Below, in pieces: positions 16,712-23,797 of a stretch of DNA of 64,000 nucleotides; the first letter of the stretch is position 1; every line of letters starts with the position of its first letter. The DNA is taken from positions 30,253-94,252 of the forward strand of contig NZ_JARHTQ010000028.1 in the NCBI RefSeq assembly GCF_029223525.1, written 5' to 3'. Under the pieces are notes generated by a model. That model searched no databases, was not told where the DNA came from, and saw only the letters and a program-made list of their open reading frames with translations. The DNA comes from Streptantibioticus ferralitis. GTDB lineage: Bacteria > Actinomycetota > Actinomycetes > Streptomycetales > Streptomycetaceae. A program made the position numbers and the translations under genes.

Positions 16712-18670
16712 CTACGTCAGTGCGGCGAGGGTACTGCCGTCCGGCAGTCGGCCGCTGAGCTCCGGGTGACTCGTCGGCTTGGCGGGTACGGCCAGGGTGT
16801 GGCCGTCAGCGGTGCTGCGCACCGCGCCGCCAGCGCTGATCGACGTCACCTCGGGGCTGCCCGCCGCCACCAGGTACCAGTGGCCGGTGGGCGACTTCCA
16901 CAGCACGCCGGACAGCACACCGGGCGACATCGGGCCGCAGGCCGCGGTGGACTGCCCGCGGGCGACCACGGTGGCCGGGGTGTTCGCGGCGGTCGCCGGC
17001 GGCACGAACTGCACCGAGACATGGTCGGCGCCGGACCAGGTGTCGGCCCGGGTGCACAGCCAGTTCGCCGTACCGGCGTCGTCCGGCAGCTGCTGGTCGG
17101 CGAACTGCCAGTTCCCCACCGTACGCACGCCGTTGCCACGCGCCGCAGCGAGCCGGCAGGCGGCGTGCGCCCAATCGCCCAGCGCCTGCGGGTCGTTGAC
17201 CTCGCCCTGTTTGGCGCCCGGTCCGCTGGCATGGGTCAGATGGGCGGGGGTGAGCTCCGCCAGATCGGTCAGCAGGAACGGCTGCTGATCGGGGGTGCCC
17301 GCCCTGGGGGTCAGCCGCATCGCGGTCCACGAGGAGTCGGCGGCGCCGCACGAGCCGTCGGCGGCCGGCACCGGCACCGGGTCGGTGACACCGTCCGCCG
17401 AGCGCTTCAGCGGCTGCGGCGCCCCGCCGGGCTTGAGGAGGTTCCGCAGCTCCGCGTGCTCGATCCACGGCGCGGTCAGATAGCGGGCGTTGCCGTCGGA
17501 CCTGGTGACCACCACCGCGGACGCCGAAGCGGTGGACGCGCCGTCGACCCGGGCGAAGTCCAGCACCGGCGCCGCGCCGCCGTCCACCGGCTCCGCGTAC
17601 CGCACCACCCGCAGGCCGTCGTAGAGCAGCACCACGCCCGCACCCTCCACATCCCCCGCGAACAGCAGCTGCGGCGAGGTGACCGGCGGGGTCTGCGCGG
17701 TGCCCGGGGTGGCCGAGACCCGTACCGCGTCGCTCGGCCGGGCCCATACGTCGAGCGCGCGCTGCAGCAGGCCATGGTCGTCGGTGCGGTCGCCGCGCGC
17801 AGGCCAGGAGGAGAAGTCCAGTCGGGCGGTGCGCGTCCAGGTGCCGGAGTCCGCGCGTACCACCCCGGACGGGTCCAACACCCGGTTCAGCGCGGCCTGT
17901 TGCGGCCCCAGCGGCCCCGCGGCCCCGAAACCGCCGCCGCCACCGTCCCCCGGCACCCCGAGCAGCGCGACGGCGACGGTGGCCGCCGCGGCGATCGCCG
18001 CACCGGCCCGTACGTGCTGCCGCCTGCGCATCAGATCGGTGGGCCGGGCGTGCACCACGCACGGGTCGAACTCGGCGGTGGCCAGCGACCGGAAGTCCAC
18101 CGTCTTCGCGGCGGCTGACGCGTCGTGCATGGCCTTGCGCGGGGCGGCCACCCCGACCGCCGCCAGCAGCGCCGTGGTCTGCTCCTCGTCGAGGCCCTCG
18201 ACCCCGCGCACCGCGTACGCGGCCCGGGCCGGGGCGTCCAGCTCGGACAGGGCGCGGTCCAGCGCGAGCTCGTCCATGTCCCCGGTGCGCGGAAACAGCC
18301 GCAGGCCCAGCACCTGCGGCGGCAGCGGCGCGGCCACCAGGGCGGCCCGCGCCCAACGCCGCCATCCGGCCTGCCGCCTGCCGTAGGCCAGCGCACCCCG
18401 CACCACCTCGCCCCGCACCAAGGCGTACGCCGGATCGGCGTCCTCGCCGACCCCGGTGGCCGGACGCCGGGTGCGCGGCAGGGCGCGCTGCACCAGCCGG
18501 TGCGAGAGCAGTACCCGCCGATGCCGGCCCATGGCGGCGGGCAGTGTGACGTACGCGATCCGCACCAGCCGCGGATAGTGCTCGACGAGCGCCGCCTCGG
18601 CGTCGTCGACATCCACGGGCTCGGCTTCCACGGCTTCGACGTCGGTCACGGTTGCCTGCTGCGTATCCAC
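16712..18670 (-). CDS. Unknown membrane protein with sigma-factor-like cytoplasmic domain
   Basis: 652 aa. Residues 1 to about 210 are cytoplasmic and have the feel of a degenerate sigma-70: HYPRLVRIAYVTLP near residue 31 resembles region 2, and LSELDAPARAAYAVRGVEGLDEEQ near 165 resembles a region 4 opening, but no clear recognition helix follows. A single transmembrane helix (AGAAIAAAATVAVALLGV, about residue 225) leads to a roughly 400-residue extracellular part with scattered Cys and no recognised domain. The architecture recalls anti-sigma/sigma fusions, but function is unknown. It stands alone, reading away from the rhomboid-like gene's side. Confidence 0.75.
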   Translation of the reverse strand: MDTQQATVTDVEAVEAEPVDVDDAEAALVEHYPRLVRIAYVTLPAAMGRHRRVLLSHRLVQRALPRTRRPATGVGEDADPAYALVRGEVVRGALAYGRRQAGWRRWARAALVAAPLPPQVLGLRLFPRTGDMDELALDRALSELDAPARAAYAVRGVEGLDEEQTTALLAAVGVAAPRKAMHDASAAAKTVDFRSLATAEFDPCVVHARPTDLMRRRQHVRAGAAIAAAATVAVALLGVPGDGGGGGFGAAGPLGPQQAALNRVLDPSGVVRADSGTWTRTARLDFSSWPARGDRTDDHGLLQRALDVWARPSDAVRVSATPGTAQTPPVTSPQLLFAGDVEGAGVVLLYDGLRVVRYAEPVDGGAAPVLDFARVDGASTASASAVVVTRSDGNARYLTAPWIEHAELRNLLKPGGAPQPLKRSADGVTDPVPVPAADGSCGAADSSWTAMRLTPRAGTPDQQPFLLTDLAELTPAHLTHASGPGAKQGEVNDPQALGDWAHAACRLAAARGNGVRTVGNWQFADQQLPDDAGTANWLCTRADTWSGADHVSVQFVPPATAANTPATVVARGQSTAACGPMSPGVLSGVLWKSPTGHWYLVAAGSPEVTSISAGGAVRSTADGHTLAVPAKPTSHPELSGRLPDGSTLAALT

Positions 18671-18767
18671 GTCCCGTCAAACGAGTTGTTCAAGCGATGG
18701 TCACCGCGATCGTTTGGGTGATGGGTCAGCGGCTTCCGGCCGCCGCGACGGTCGGTGGGCCGGCGCC

Positions 18768-19346
18768 CTACCCGGACCGCCTGGCGGTGCCCGCCGCGAG
18801 GCCGATGGCCAGCGCGGCCAGATGGCCCGCGTCCACGAACGCGCGCCGACGCCGCAGCAACGGCCGTACGCCCAGCGCCAACAGCCCGGTGACGGCGGCC
18901 GCGCGCAGCCCGGGGTGCGGGATGCGGGCGGCGCGGCCGCCCACGACCGCATTGAAGCCGTAGCTCGGGCCCACGTCGATGGCCCGGGCCGTCTCCGCCG
19001 AGCTGCCGACGGCCCGCAGCCCCGCGTACACCAGCAGGCTCGCGCCGATGTGCCCCAGCGCGAAGACCCCGGCCGTGCGACGCGCGCCCCAGGCCGCTTC
19101 CGAGCGGCCGAGCACCGTGACCAGCAGCGCGGTGTGGGCCGGGCCCGGCGCCGCCTCGGTGAGGAAGGCGCTGGTGGCCAGGGTGTGCCAGCGACCGGCG
19201 CGGAGGTTGTCGAGATTCGTGGAGTGGGCACGCAGCAGCTTCTCGCGCCGCTCGGGGGCCAGTTGCCCGATCCCGTACGCACCGAGCGCCACCACTGTGG
19301 CGTACAGCGCCGTGGCCCACGGGACACGCGTTCGCGATGAGGTCAT
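18768..19346 (-). CDS. Rhomboid-like membrane protein
   Basis: 192 aa from ATG 19346; the frame continues upstream through the decayed murJ without a better start. About five hydrophobic segments. GRWHTLATSAFL resembles the rhomboid L1 region, GPSYGFNAVVG could supply the serine motif and AGHLAALAIGL the histidine. This fits the Rhomboid_2-like family of actinobacteria, whose members are often associated with phospholipid acyl or aminoacyl transfer loci. Whether it is a protease is uncertain, because the canonical G-x-S-G is not exact. A second protein of this kind is at 47.5-48.2 kb. Confidence 0.65.
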   Translation of the reverse strand: MTSSRTRVPWATALYATVVALGAYGIGQLAPERREKLLRAHSTNLDNLRAGRWHTLATSAFLTEAAPGPAHTALLVTVLGRSEAAWGARRTAGVFALGHIGASLLVYAGLRAVGSSAETARAIDVGPSYGFNAVVGGRAARIPHPGLRAAAVTGLLALGVRPLLRRRRAFVDAGHLAALAIGLAAGTARRSG

Positions 19347-19361
19347 CGGTCCATCATCGGT

Positions 19362-19949
19362 GATCGTCCCCGCCGCGTTCTTCTTCCTGGCGTTCGGCCC
19401 GCAACTCGCCGAGCTGGCCTTCGCGCACGGGACCGCGAGCGCCGCCCCGACGCTGCCCTGCGGCCGGATGCTGCAGCGTTCGGTCTTGGCCTGATCCCGT
19501 TCTCCGCCCAGTACCTGATGCTGCGCGGCTGCTACGCCTTCGAGGACACCCGGACCCCGTTCTGGACCGCCGTGTTGATCTCCACGGTGAACATCGCGCT
19601 GGCCACCGTCTGCCACTGGCTGCTGCCGGTGCGCTGGGCGGTGACCGGGATGGCGGCCGGGTACGCCGCGTCGTACGGCGTCGGGCTGCTGGTCACCGCG
19701 GCACTGCTGCGCCGTCGGCTGGCGGGGCGGCTGGACGGCGAGCGGCTGCTGCGGACCTAGGGCAAGCTGGGCGCCGCCGCGCTGGCCGCGGCCGCCGCGG
19801 GATGGACGGCCGCACATGCCGCGTCCGGGACGGCGTCCGCGGTGGTCGAACTGGCCGCGGGCGGTGTGGTGATGGCGGGGCTGTACCTGGTCCTCGCCCG
19901 TGTGCTGCGTGTCACCGAGCTGAACAGCCCGAAGAGCGTGGTGCGTTGA
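19362..19949 (+). pseudogene. Decayed murJ (lipid II flippase) C-terminal part
   Basis: MurJ-like sequence is found in two frames. Frame 1 from 19362 reads VIVPAAFFFLAFGPQLAELA. After a frameshift near 19480, frame 3 reads FGLGLIPFSAQYLMLRGCYAFEDTRTPF and continues to LLRT before a TAG at 19758-19760. Family-like sequence then resumes in the same frame to TGA at 19947. The upstream two thirds of MurJ are absent. FEDTRTPF is a hallmark of actinobacterial MurJ. The functional copy must lie elsewhere, since MurJ is normally essential. Confidence 0.75.
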
Positions 19950-19953
19950 CCCG

Positions 19954-20283
19954 TTATCGGGAGGCGGGCGAGCGAAGAGTGCGGGAGACCACAGCGGTGC
20001 GCTGGTAGTGCTTCATCTCCTCGATGTCGCCGATGTACGGGCGGATCTCCGCGAGGAACCCGCGGAAGTACGGGCCGCCGCGGAATCCCTGCTCATGGTC
20101 CTCGACCGAGGCCCACTCGATGCGCAGCACGTAGCGCTCGGGGTCCTCCACGCCCTGCGCCAGCTCGTAGTCCAGGCACTGCGGGGCGAGGTCCAGCTGT
20201 TCGGCGGCGGCCGCGTACGCCTTCTCGAAGGCGATGCGGCGCTCGTGGTCCGCGATGCGGTAGCGGATGTACTCGACGATCAT
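19954..20283 (-). CDS. Antibiotic biosynthesis monooxygenase (ABM)-like protein
   Basis: 109 aa; ATG 20283 is preceded by AAGGGGACCTCG. The sequence has the dimeric alpha+beta barrel pattern of the ABM superfamily: an opening strand IVEYIRYRI, the helix FEKAYAAAAEQL, then CLDYELAQGVEDPERYVLRI and the C-terminal ERxHYQ-like segment MKHYQRT. Members are small cofactor-free quinol-type oxygenases or ligand-binding proteins. It abuts the murJ remnant and stands alone on this strand; the role here is unknown. Confidence 0.8.
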   Translation of the reverse strand: MIVEYIRYRIADHERRIAFEKAYAAAAEQLDLAPQCLDYELAQGVEDPERYVLRIEWASVEDHEQGFRGGPYFRGFLAEIRPYIGDIEEMKHYQRTAVVSRTLRSPASR

Positions 20284-20499
20284 CGAGGTCCCCTTCTCGC
20301 TGATTCACCGGGGTCGGCCGACCGCGCCGGCAAACACCCCCTCACCAGGACGTTACGGCCATCCGCCGCCGCCGTCGCCCGGGCGCGCGGTCCTTTTTGC
20401 GGCTGGCACACCAAATAGGCCAGAAAGCTCCGGCGCACGACCTTTCGCTCCCGGGCTGCCATCCGGCACCGGCGCCCGTCCGTACGTACCCCGTACCGG

Positions 20500-20886
20500 C
20501 TACGCCGAGGCCTCGCGTACCAGGCAGAACGGGTGGCCCGCGGGGTCGGCGTAGATCCGCCATCCCCGGGCGTCGTCCCCGGTGTCCAGGGCGGTGGCGC
20601 CGAGCCCGAGCACCGCGCGCTCGGCGGCGTCAAGGTCCTTGACACCGATGTCGAGATGGAACTGCTGCGGCCGCTCGGGGTCGGGCCAGCGCGGCGGTCG
20701 GTGGTCCGCGGCGCGCTGGAAGGCGAGCACGCTCCCGGCGGGGGTGTGCAGGGTGGCCCAGTCGTCGCCCAGGGCCCCGCGCCGGTCAGGCCGGTTCACC
20801 TCGCCGCCGAGCAAGCCCTGGTAGAAACGGGCCAGTTGCAGGACTTCGGGACAGTCCAGCACGACGCACTGCAGGTCGCCGAGCAC
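20500..20886 (-). CDS. VOC-family (glyoxalase/dioxygenase-like) protein
   Basis: 128 aa from GTG 20886, chosen because AAGGAG sits seven bases upstream; the frame is open well beyond it through the 18-bp repeats. Two beta-alpha-beta-beta-beta modules are visible: LQCVVLDCPEVLQLARFYQ and FHLDIGVKDLDAAERAVLGL, ending in IYADPAGHPFCLV. Potential metal ligands are limited to the second-module His and the C-terminal region, so enzyme versus binding protein (for example resistance-type) is unclear. Three 18-bp direct repeats lie 53 bp upstream of the start codon and may control it. Confidence 0.8.
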   Translation of the reverse strand: MLGDLQCVVLDCPEVLQLARFYQGLLGGEVNRPDRRGALGDDWATLHTPAGSVLAFQRAADHRPPRWPDPERPQQFHLDIGVKDLDAAERAVLGLGATALDTGDDARGWRIYADPAGHPFCLVREASA

Positions 20887-20938
20887 GTGCTCACTCCTTC
20901 GTATGCCGGGCGTCGCACGAGTGGGGCGGCCGCCCCCT

Positions 20939-20992
20939 GGTGATCTGGACCGTACTGGTGATGTGGACCGTACTGGTGGTCTGGACCGTACT
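20939..20992. repeat. Three 18-bp direct repeats upstream of the VOC gene
   Basis: Copies at 20939-20956, 20957-20974 and 20975-20992 share GTGGACCGTACT or CTGGACCGTACT with one or two substitutions. Within each copy, GGACCGTACTGG is close to a palindrome around GTAC. The array is between the VOC gene (minus) and the SPW gene (plus) and could be an operator cluster for a dimeric regulator. Confidence 0.75.
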
Positions 20993-21139
20993 GGAAGAAC
21001 GCCAGGTGGTGGATCACCCGTGATCGAACGCGATAGGAACGATCTGTTTCGATAAATGGGCAAAAAGCGCACAATGGACATGCGGCCCCGCGCCGCCAGG
21101 CGCGGTCCAGTTGTGTGCGCAGTGAAGGAGATGAGTGGT

Positions 21140-21604
21140 ATGGCCGACGTCTCACGCCACGCAGGTGATCTTTCGCAGCACCCTGATGTGCACGAGATGC
21201 GGGAACGCTACGCCCGTGTGATGGCCGGGCGAACCGAGGTGGCCGTGGACGGGCTGGTGCTCCTTGCCGGCCTGTGGTGCGCCGTCTCGGCCTGGACGGT
21301 CCACTTCTCCGCGGCCCGTCCGGACCTCGCGATCAACAACCTCATCATCGGCGTCACCGTGGCCGTGATCGGCCTCGGTCTCACCATGGCACCCGACCGG
21401 ATGGCGGGCCTTAGCTGGGCCGCGGCCGCGATGGGGATCTGGCTGATCATCTCGCCCTGGGTGGTCACCCGCGCTCCGGACACGGGCGTCATCTGGAGCA
21501 ACGTCGTAGTCGGCGCTGTCATCTGCCTGTTGGGCCTGGTGGCCGCGGGGGCGGTGGTGAGGGGCAGGAAGGCGACATCGGCAGCAACAACAGCCACTCG
21601 GTAA
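21140..21604 (+). CDS. SPW-repeat membrane protein
   Basis: 154 aa; ATG 21140 has GAAGGAG nine bases upstream (an earlier ATG at 21131 abuts the ribosome-binding site). Four hydrophobic helices occur in two repeats. The first carries AVSAWTVHFS and the second IIISPWVV-like sequence (LIISPWVVT), the Ser-Pro-Trp motif that names the SPW family. The N terminus is polar and charged (HPDVHEMRERYARVMAG). The family's function is unknown; it is often in stress-associated loci. It converges on the ECF41 sigma gene. Confidence 0.85.
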   Translation: MADVSRHAGDLSQHPDVHEMRERYARVMAGRTEVAVDGLVLLAGLWCAVSAWTVHFSAARPDLAINNLIIGVTVAVIGLGLTMAPDRMAGLSWAAAAMGIWLIISPWVVTRAPDTGVIWSNVVVGAVICLLGLVAAGAVVRGRKATSAATTATR

Positions 21605-21701
21605 CCGGAAGGGCTGTCTCCCACGCGCCTTTGGGGCGGCGCGCGGGCGGCAGCCTTTCGCGCTTTGCGCGCCGGTCGATCTGACCATCTGTCAGCTATG
21701 G

Positions 21702-22574
21702 CTACAGGGCGGTCAGATTGAGTCGGCGCAGCCGTTCGACGTCGGCGAGGATGTCGAGTTCGACGATCTTCCCGCGCCGGATGGTGAACCCCATGACCGC
21801 CATCGGCTGCCCCTCCGGAGCCGTCACGACCCCTACCGTTCCGTTCACCAGCGCGGGTCGCGCGAACTGAGCGAACCGCTGGAAGGCGAGCGCCTGTCCG
21901 GCCACCGCCCGCGCACCGCGGAACTCCATGGGCACCGCTGCGGCACCGGTGTCGGCCCGCAGAACGACATCCGGGTCGAGCAACGCGACCAGCGCGTCGA
22001 AGTCACCGCCGCGCGAGGCGGCGAGGAAGGCGTCGACGACCTCTCGCTGACGGGTGAGATCGGCGTCGGCGACCGGGGCCGCCCCCTGCACCCGGCGGCG
22101 TGCCCGGCTCGCGAGTTGCCGCGCCGCGGTCGGGGTGCGCCCGACCATGGGGGCGATCTCCTCGAACGGCACCGCGAACATGTCGTGCAGCACGAACGCC
22201 AGCCGCTCGGCCGGGGACAGCGTCTCCAGTACCACGAGCAGCGCGAGACCGACCGAGTCGGCCAGCAGCGCCTGCTGCTCTGGATCGATCCCTTCCGCGC
22301 TGCTCACCAGCGGGTCGGGCACCCGCCCGGCCAGCGGCTCCTCGCCCCGCGACGTGCGGGATCGCAGTATGTCCAGACACACCCGGCCGACGACGGTCGT
22401 CAGCCATCCGCCCAGGTTGTCGATGCCACCGCTGCCCGAGCGGCTGAGCCGCAGCCACGCTTCCTGGACGGCGTCGTCCGCCTCGCTCAGCGAGCCGAGC
22501 ATCCGGTAGGCCACCGCCCGCAGGTGGCCGCGGTGCGCCTCGAACCGTTCCGCCAGAAATTCGCTCTCGTCCAT
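21702..22574 (-). CDS. ECF41-type RNA polymerase sigma factor
   Basis: 290 aa. Sigma region 2 covers about residues 5-70 (FEAHRGHLRAVAYRMLGS, EADDAVQEAWLRL), region 4 about 110-160 (LSPAERLAFVLHDMFAVPFE, PTAARQLASRARRRVQG), and a SnoaL-like C-terminal domain of about 110 residues follows (VDAFLAASRGGDFDALVALL). This domain replaces a classical anti-sigma factor in ECF41. The gene is divergent from a carboxymuconolactone decarboxylase-like partner, the established neighbour of this group. A perfect ECF41 promoter in front of it predicts autoregulation. Confidence 0.93.
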   Translation of the reverse strand: MDESEFLAERFEAHRGHLRAVAYRMLGSLSEADDAVQEAWLRLSRSGSGGIDNLGGWLTTVVGRVCLDILRSRTSRGEEPLAGRVPDPLVSSAEGIDPEQQALLADSVGLALLVVLETLSPAERLAFVLHDMFAVPFEEIAPMVGRTPTAARQLASRARRRVQGAAPVADADLTRQREVVDAFLAASRGGDFDALVALLDPDVVLRADTGAAAVPMEFRGARAVAGQALAFQRFAQFARPALVNGTVGVVTAPEGQPMAVMGFTIRRGKIVELDILADVERLRRLNLTAL

Positions 22575-22575
22575 C

Positions 22576-22602
22576 GGTCACATTCTCCCGTCGCGTTCCG
22601 TC
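22576..22602 (+). promoter_or_regulatory. Candidate ECF41 promoter toward the AhpD-like gene
   Basis: GGTCACA (22576-22582), exactly 16 bases, then CGTC (22599-22602). The ECF41 consensus is TGTCACA-n16-CGTC; the first base differs. It reads toward the partner gene starting at 22702, giving a leader of about 95 bases. Confidence 0.55.
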
Positions 22603-22646
22603 AGTGCAGTGACGTCGGTTTGTGCAGTGACGTCCGTCAGAGCAGT

Positions 22647-22673
22647 GACGAACGAATCCGACTCGATGTGACA
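22647..22673 (-). promoter_or_regulatory. ECF41 promoter of the sigma factor gene
   Basis: On the minus strand TGTCACA (22673-22667), exactly 16 bases, then CGTC (22650-22647): a perfect match to the known ECF41 promoter pattern, reading toward the sigma gene. It predicts positive autoregulation. Confidence 0.75.
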
Positions 22674-22701
22674 CGACACGATGTGACAAGGGAGAACGCC
22701 G

Positions 22702-23169
22702 ATGGCGACGACGCGGGCACGGATGCAGAACCCGGCCGTGATCATTCCTGAGGCCATGGAGTCCATTCTGGCCGTGGTGAAGGCCGCGAGGACGGGTGGT
22801 GTGCCGGAGACGACGCTCGAACTGGTCCATCTGCGCGCGAGCCAGATCAACGGCTGCGGTTTCTGCGTCGACGCGGGCGCCCGCAGCGCCAGGAAGGCGG
22901 GCGAGAGCGACGAGCGGCTGCTCGCGGTGGCGGCCTGGCGGGAGACGCCGTACTTCACCGACGCCGAACGCGCGGCACTGGCGCTCGCCGAGGCCGCCAC
23001 CCGGCTGGCCGACCGGCCCGACCCGGTACCCGACGCGATCTGGGACGAGGCCGCCGCCCACTACGACGAGCGCCAGCTCGCGGGGCTGCTCCTGTGGATC
23101 GGCGTGACCAACCTCTTCAACCGCCTCAACGCCACCACCAAGCAGATCGCGGGCACGGTGACCTGGTAG
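22702..23169 (+). CDS. Carboxymuconolactone decarboxylase/AhpD-like protein (ECF41 partner)
   Basis: 155 aa; AAGGGAG precedes ATG 22702. The core helix reads LELVHLRASQINGCGFCVDAG. It has the glutamate and the CxxC pair of AhpD-type peroxidase/CMD proteins, but the histidine expected three residues after the second Cys (CxxCxxxH) is Gly. Otherwise it resembles the COE-type partners of ECF41 sigma factors (ending NRLNATTKQIAGTVTW). It is divergently arranged with the sigma gene and probably transcribed by it. Peroxidase activity may be altered by the missing histidine; the physiological substrate of ECF41 partners is not known. Confidence 0.88.
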   Translation: MATTRARMQNPAVIIPEAMESILAVVKAARTGGVPETTLELVHLRASQINGCGFCVDAGARSARKAGESDERLLAVAAWRETPYFTDAERAALALAEAATRLADRPDPVPDAIWDEAAAHYDERQLAGLLLWIGVTNLFNRLNATTKQIAGTVTW

Positions 23170-23199
23170 CCGGGCTCGCACTCTTGAGGGTATGTGCGT

Positions 23200-23330
23200 T
23201 GGCCGCGCGGTGAGTTGCTCCGGCCGCACACCATGCGGCTCGACGCACTGCCGTCCCGCGGTCCGGCGCCGCGCGCGGAGACCAGGTCGAACCTACCGGT
23301 GGGAAAGGTGCGGGCCAGGTCGCGCCTTCG
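23200..23330 (-). pseudogene. Possible methyltransferase remnant
   Basis: On the minus strand, LARTFPTGRFDLVSARG followed in another frame by GTAVRRAAWCAAG resembles the motif II to motif III stretch of SAM-dependent methyltransferases (usually FDLVSAQ then VLRRAA-x2-VAPGG). Both pieces are short and need a frameshift to join. No start or GxGxG motif is found, so this is a weak call. Confidence 0.25.
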
Positions 23331-23721
23331 GCTGTACGGCGGTCGTCGGCACCGGCTGTGGATGCGTGAACTGCCTTGCGTCGTAGGGCGGTTGGAGGTA
23401 TGTCGACCGAGGTCACCCGCCAGGTGTGGGCGGCCAGCCAGACGGCGTCTCCGCCCTCGCCGCACCCCAGGTCGGGGAAAAGACCGTCAGCGGCATACAG
23501 CGATCATCGCCACAGGCCGCGGACCTGGCCGATGCCCGGCCCGGTAACGGGAGACGTAGAAGTCTGCTGAGCGGACGCTGGGTGGCTCACCACACAAGCG
23601 AAGGCCGCCACCTCCTCCCTGGAGATGGCGGCCCTTGCCGTGCCACCTGACGATGCATCAGGTATCTGTACGACCGGTGCGCACCCGGTGCACAAGGCCC
23701 TGGAAGACAGCCGGGATCGAT

Positions 23722-23745
23722 GGGAAGCGCTGAGCAGCGCTTCCC
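23722..23745 (-). terminator. glnA terminator hairpin
   Basis: GGGAAGCGCT (23722-23731), loop GAGC, AGCGCTTCCC (23736-23745): a perfect 10-bp stem 53 bases after the glnA stop codon on the minus strand. Confidence 0.65.
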
Positions 23746-23797
23746 CAGTTCACAGCACGTCTCTGGACCCTGGCCCCAGGCCACCCGACCCCGCGCT

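Larger units (their letters stand above)
23170..23797. other. Gene-poor stretch between the AhpD-like gene and glnA
   Basis: Apart from the possible methyltransferase remnant at 23200-23330, no reading frame here has a credible start, ribosome-binding site and family resemblance. A hairpin with GGCCGCCA / TGGCGGCC arms is at 23603-23633 and the glnA terminator at 23722-23745. In S. coelicolor (from memory) many genes including glnII lie between glnA and the aglA region; they are not here. Confidence 0.6.

Noticed and set aside
20939..20992. CRISPR-like array
   Set aside because: The three repeats abut with no spacers.
22702..23169. AhpC/AhpD alkyl hydroperoxidase pair
   Set aside because: No ahpC neighbour, and the CxxCxxxH motif is incomplete; ECF41 linkage explains the gene better.
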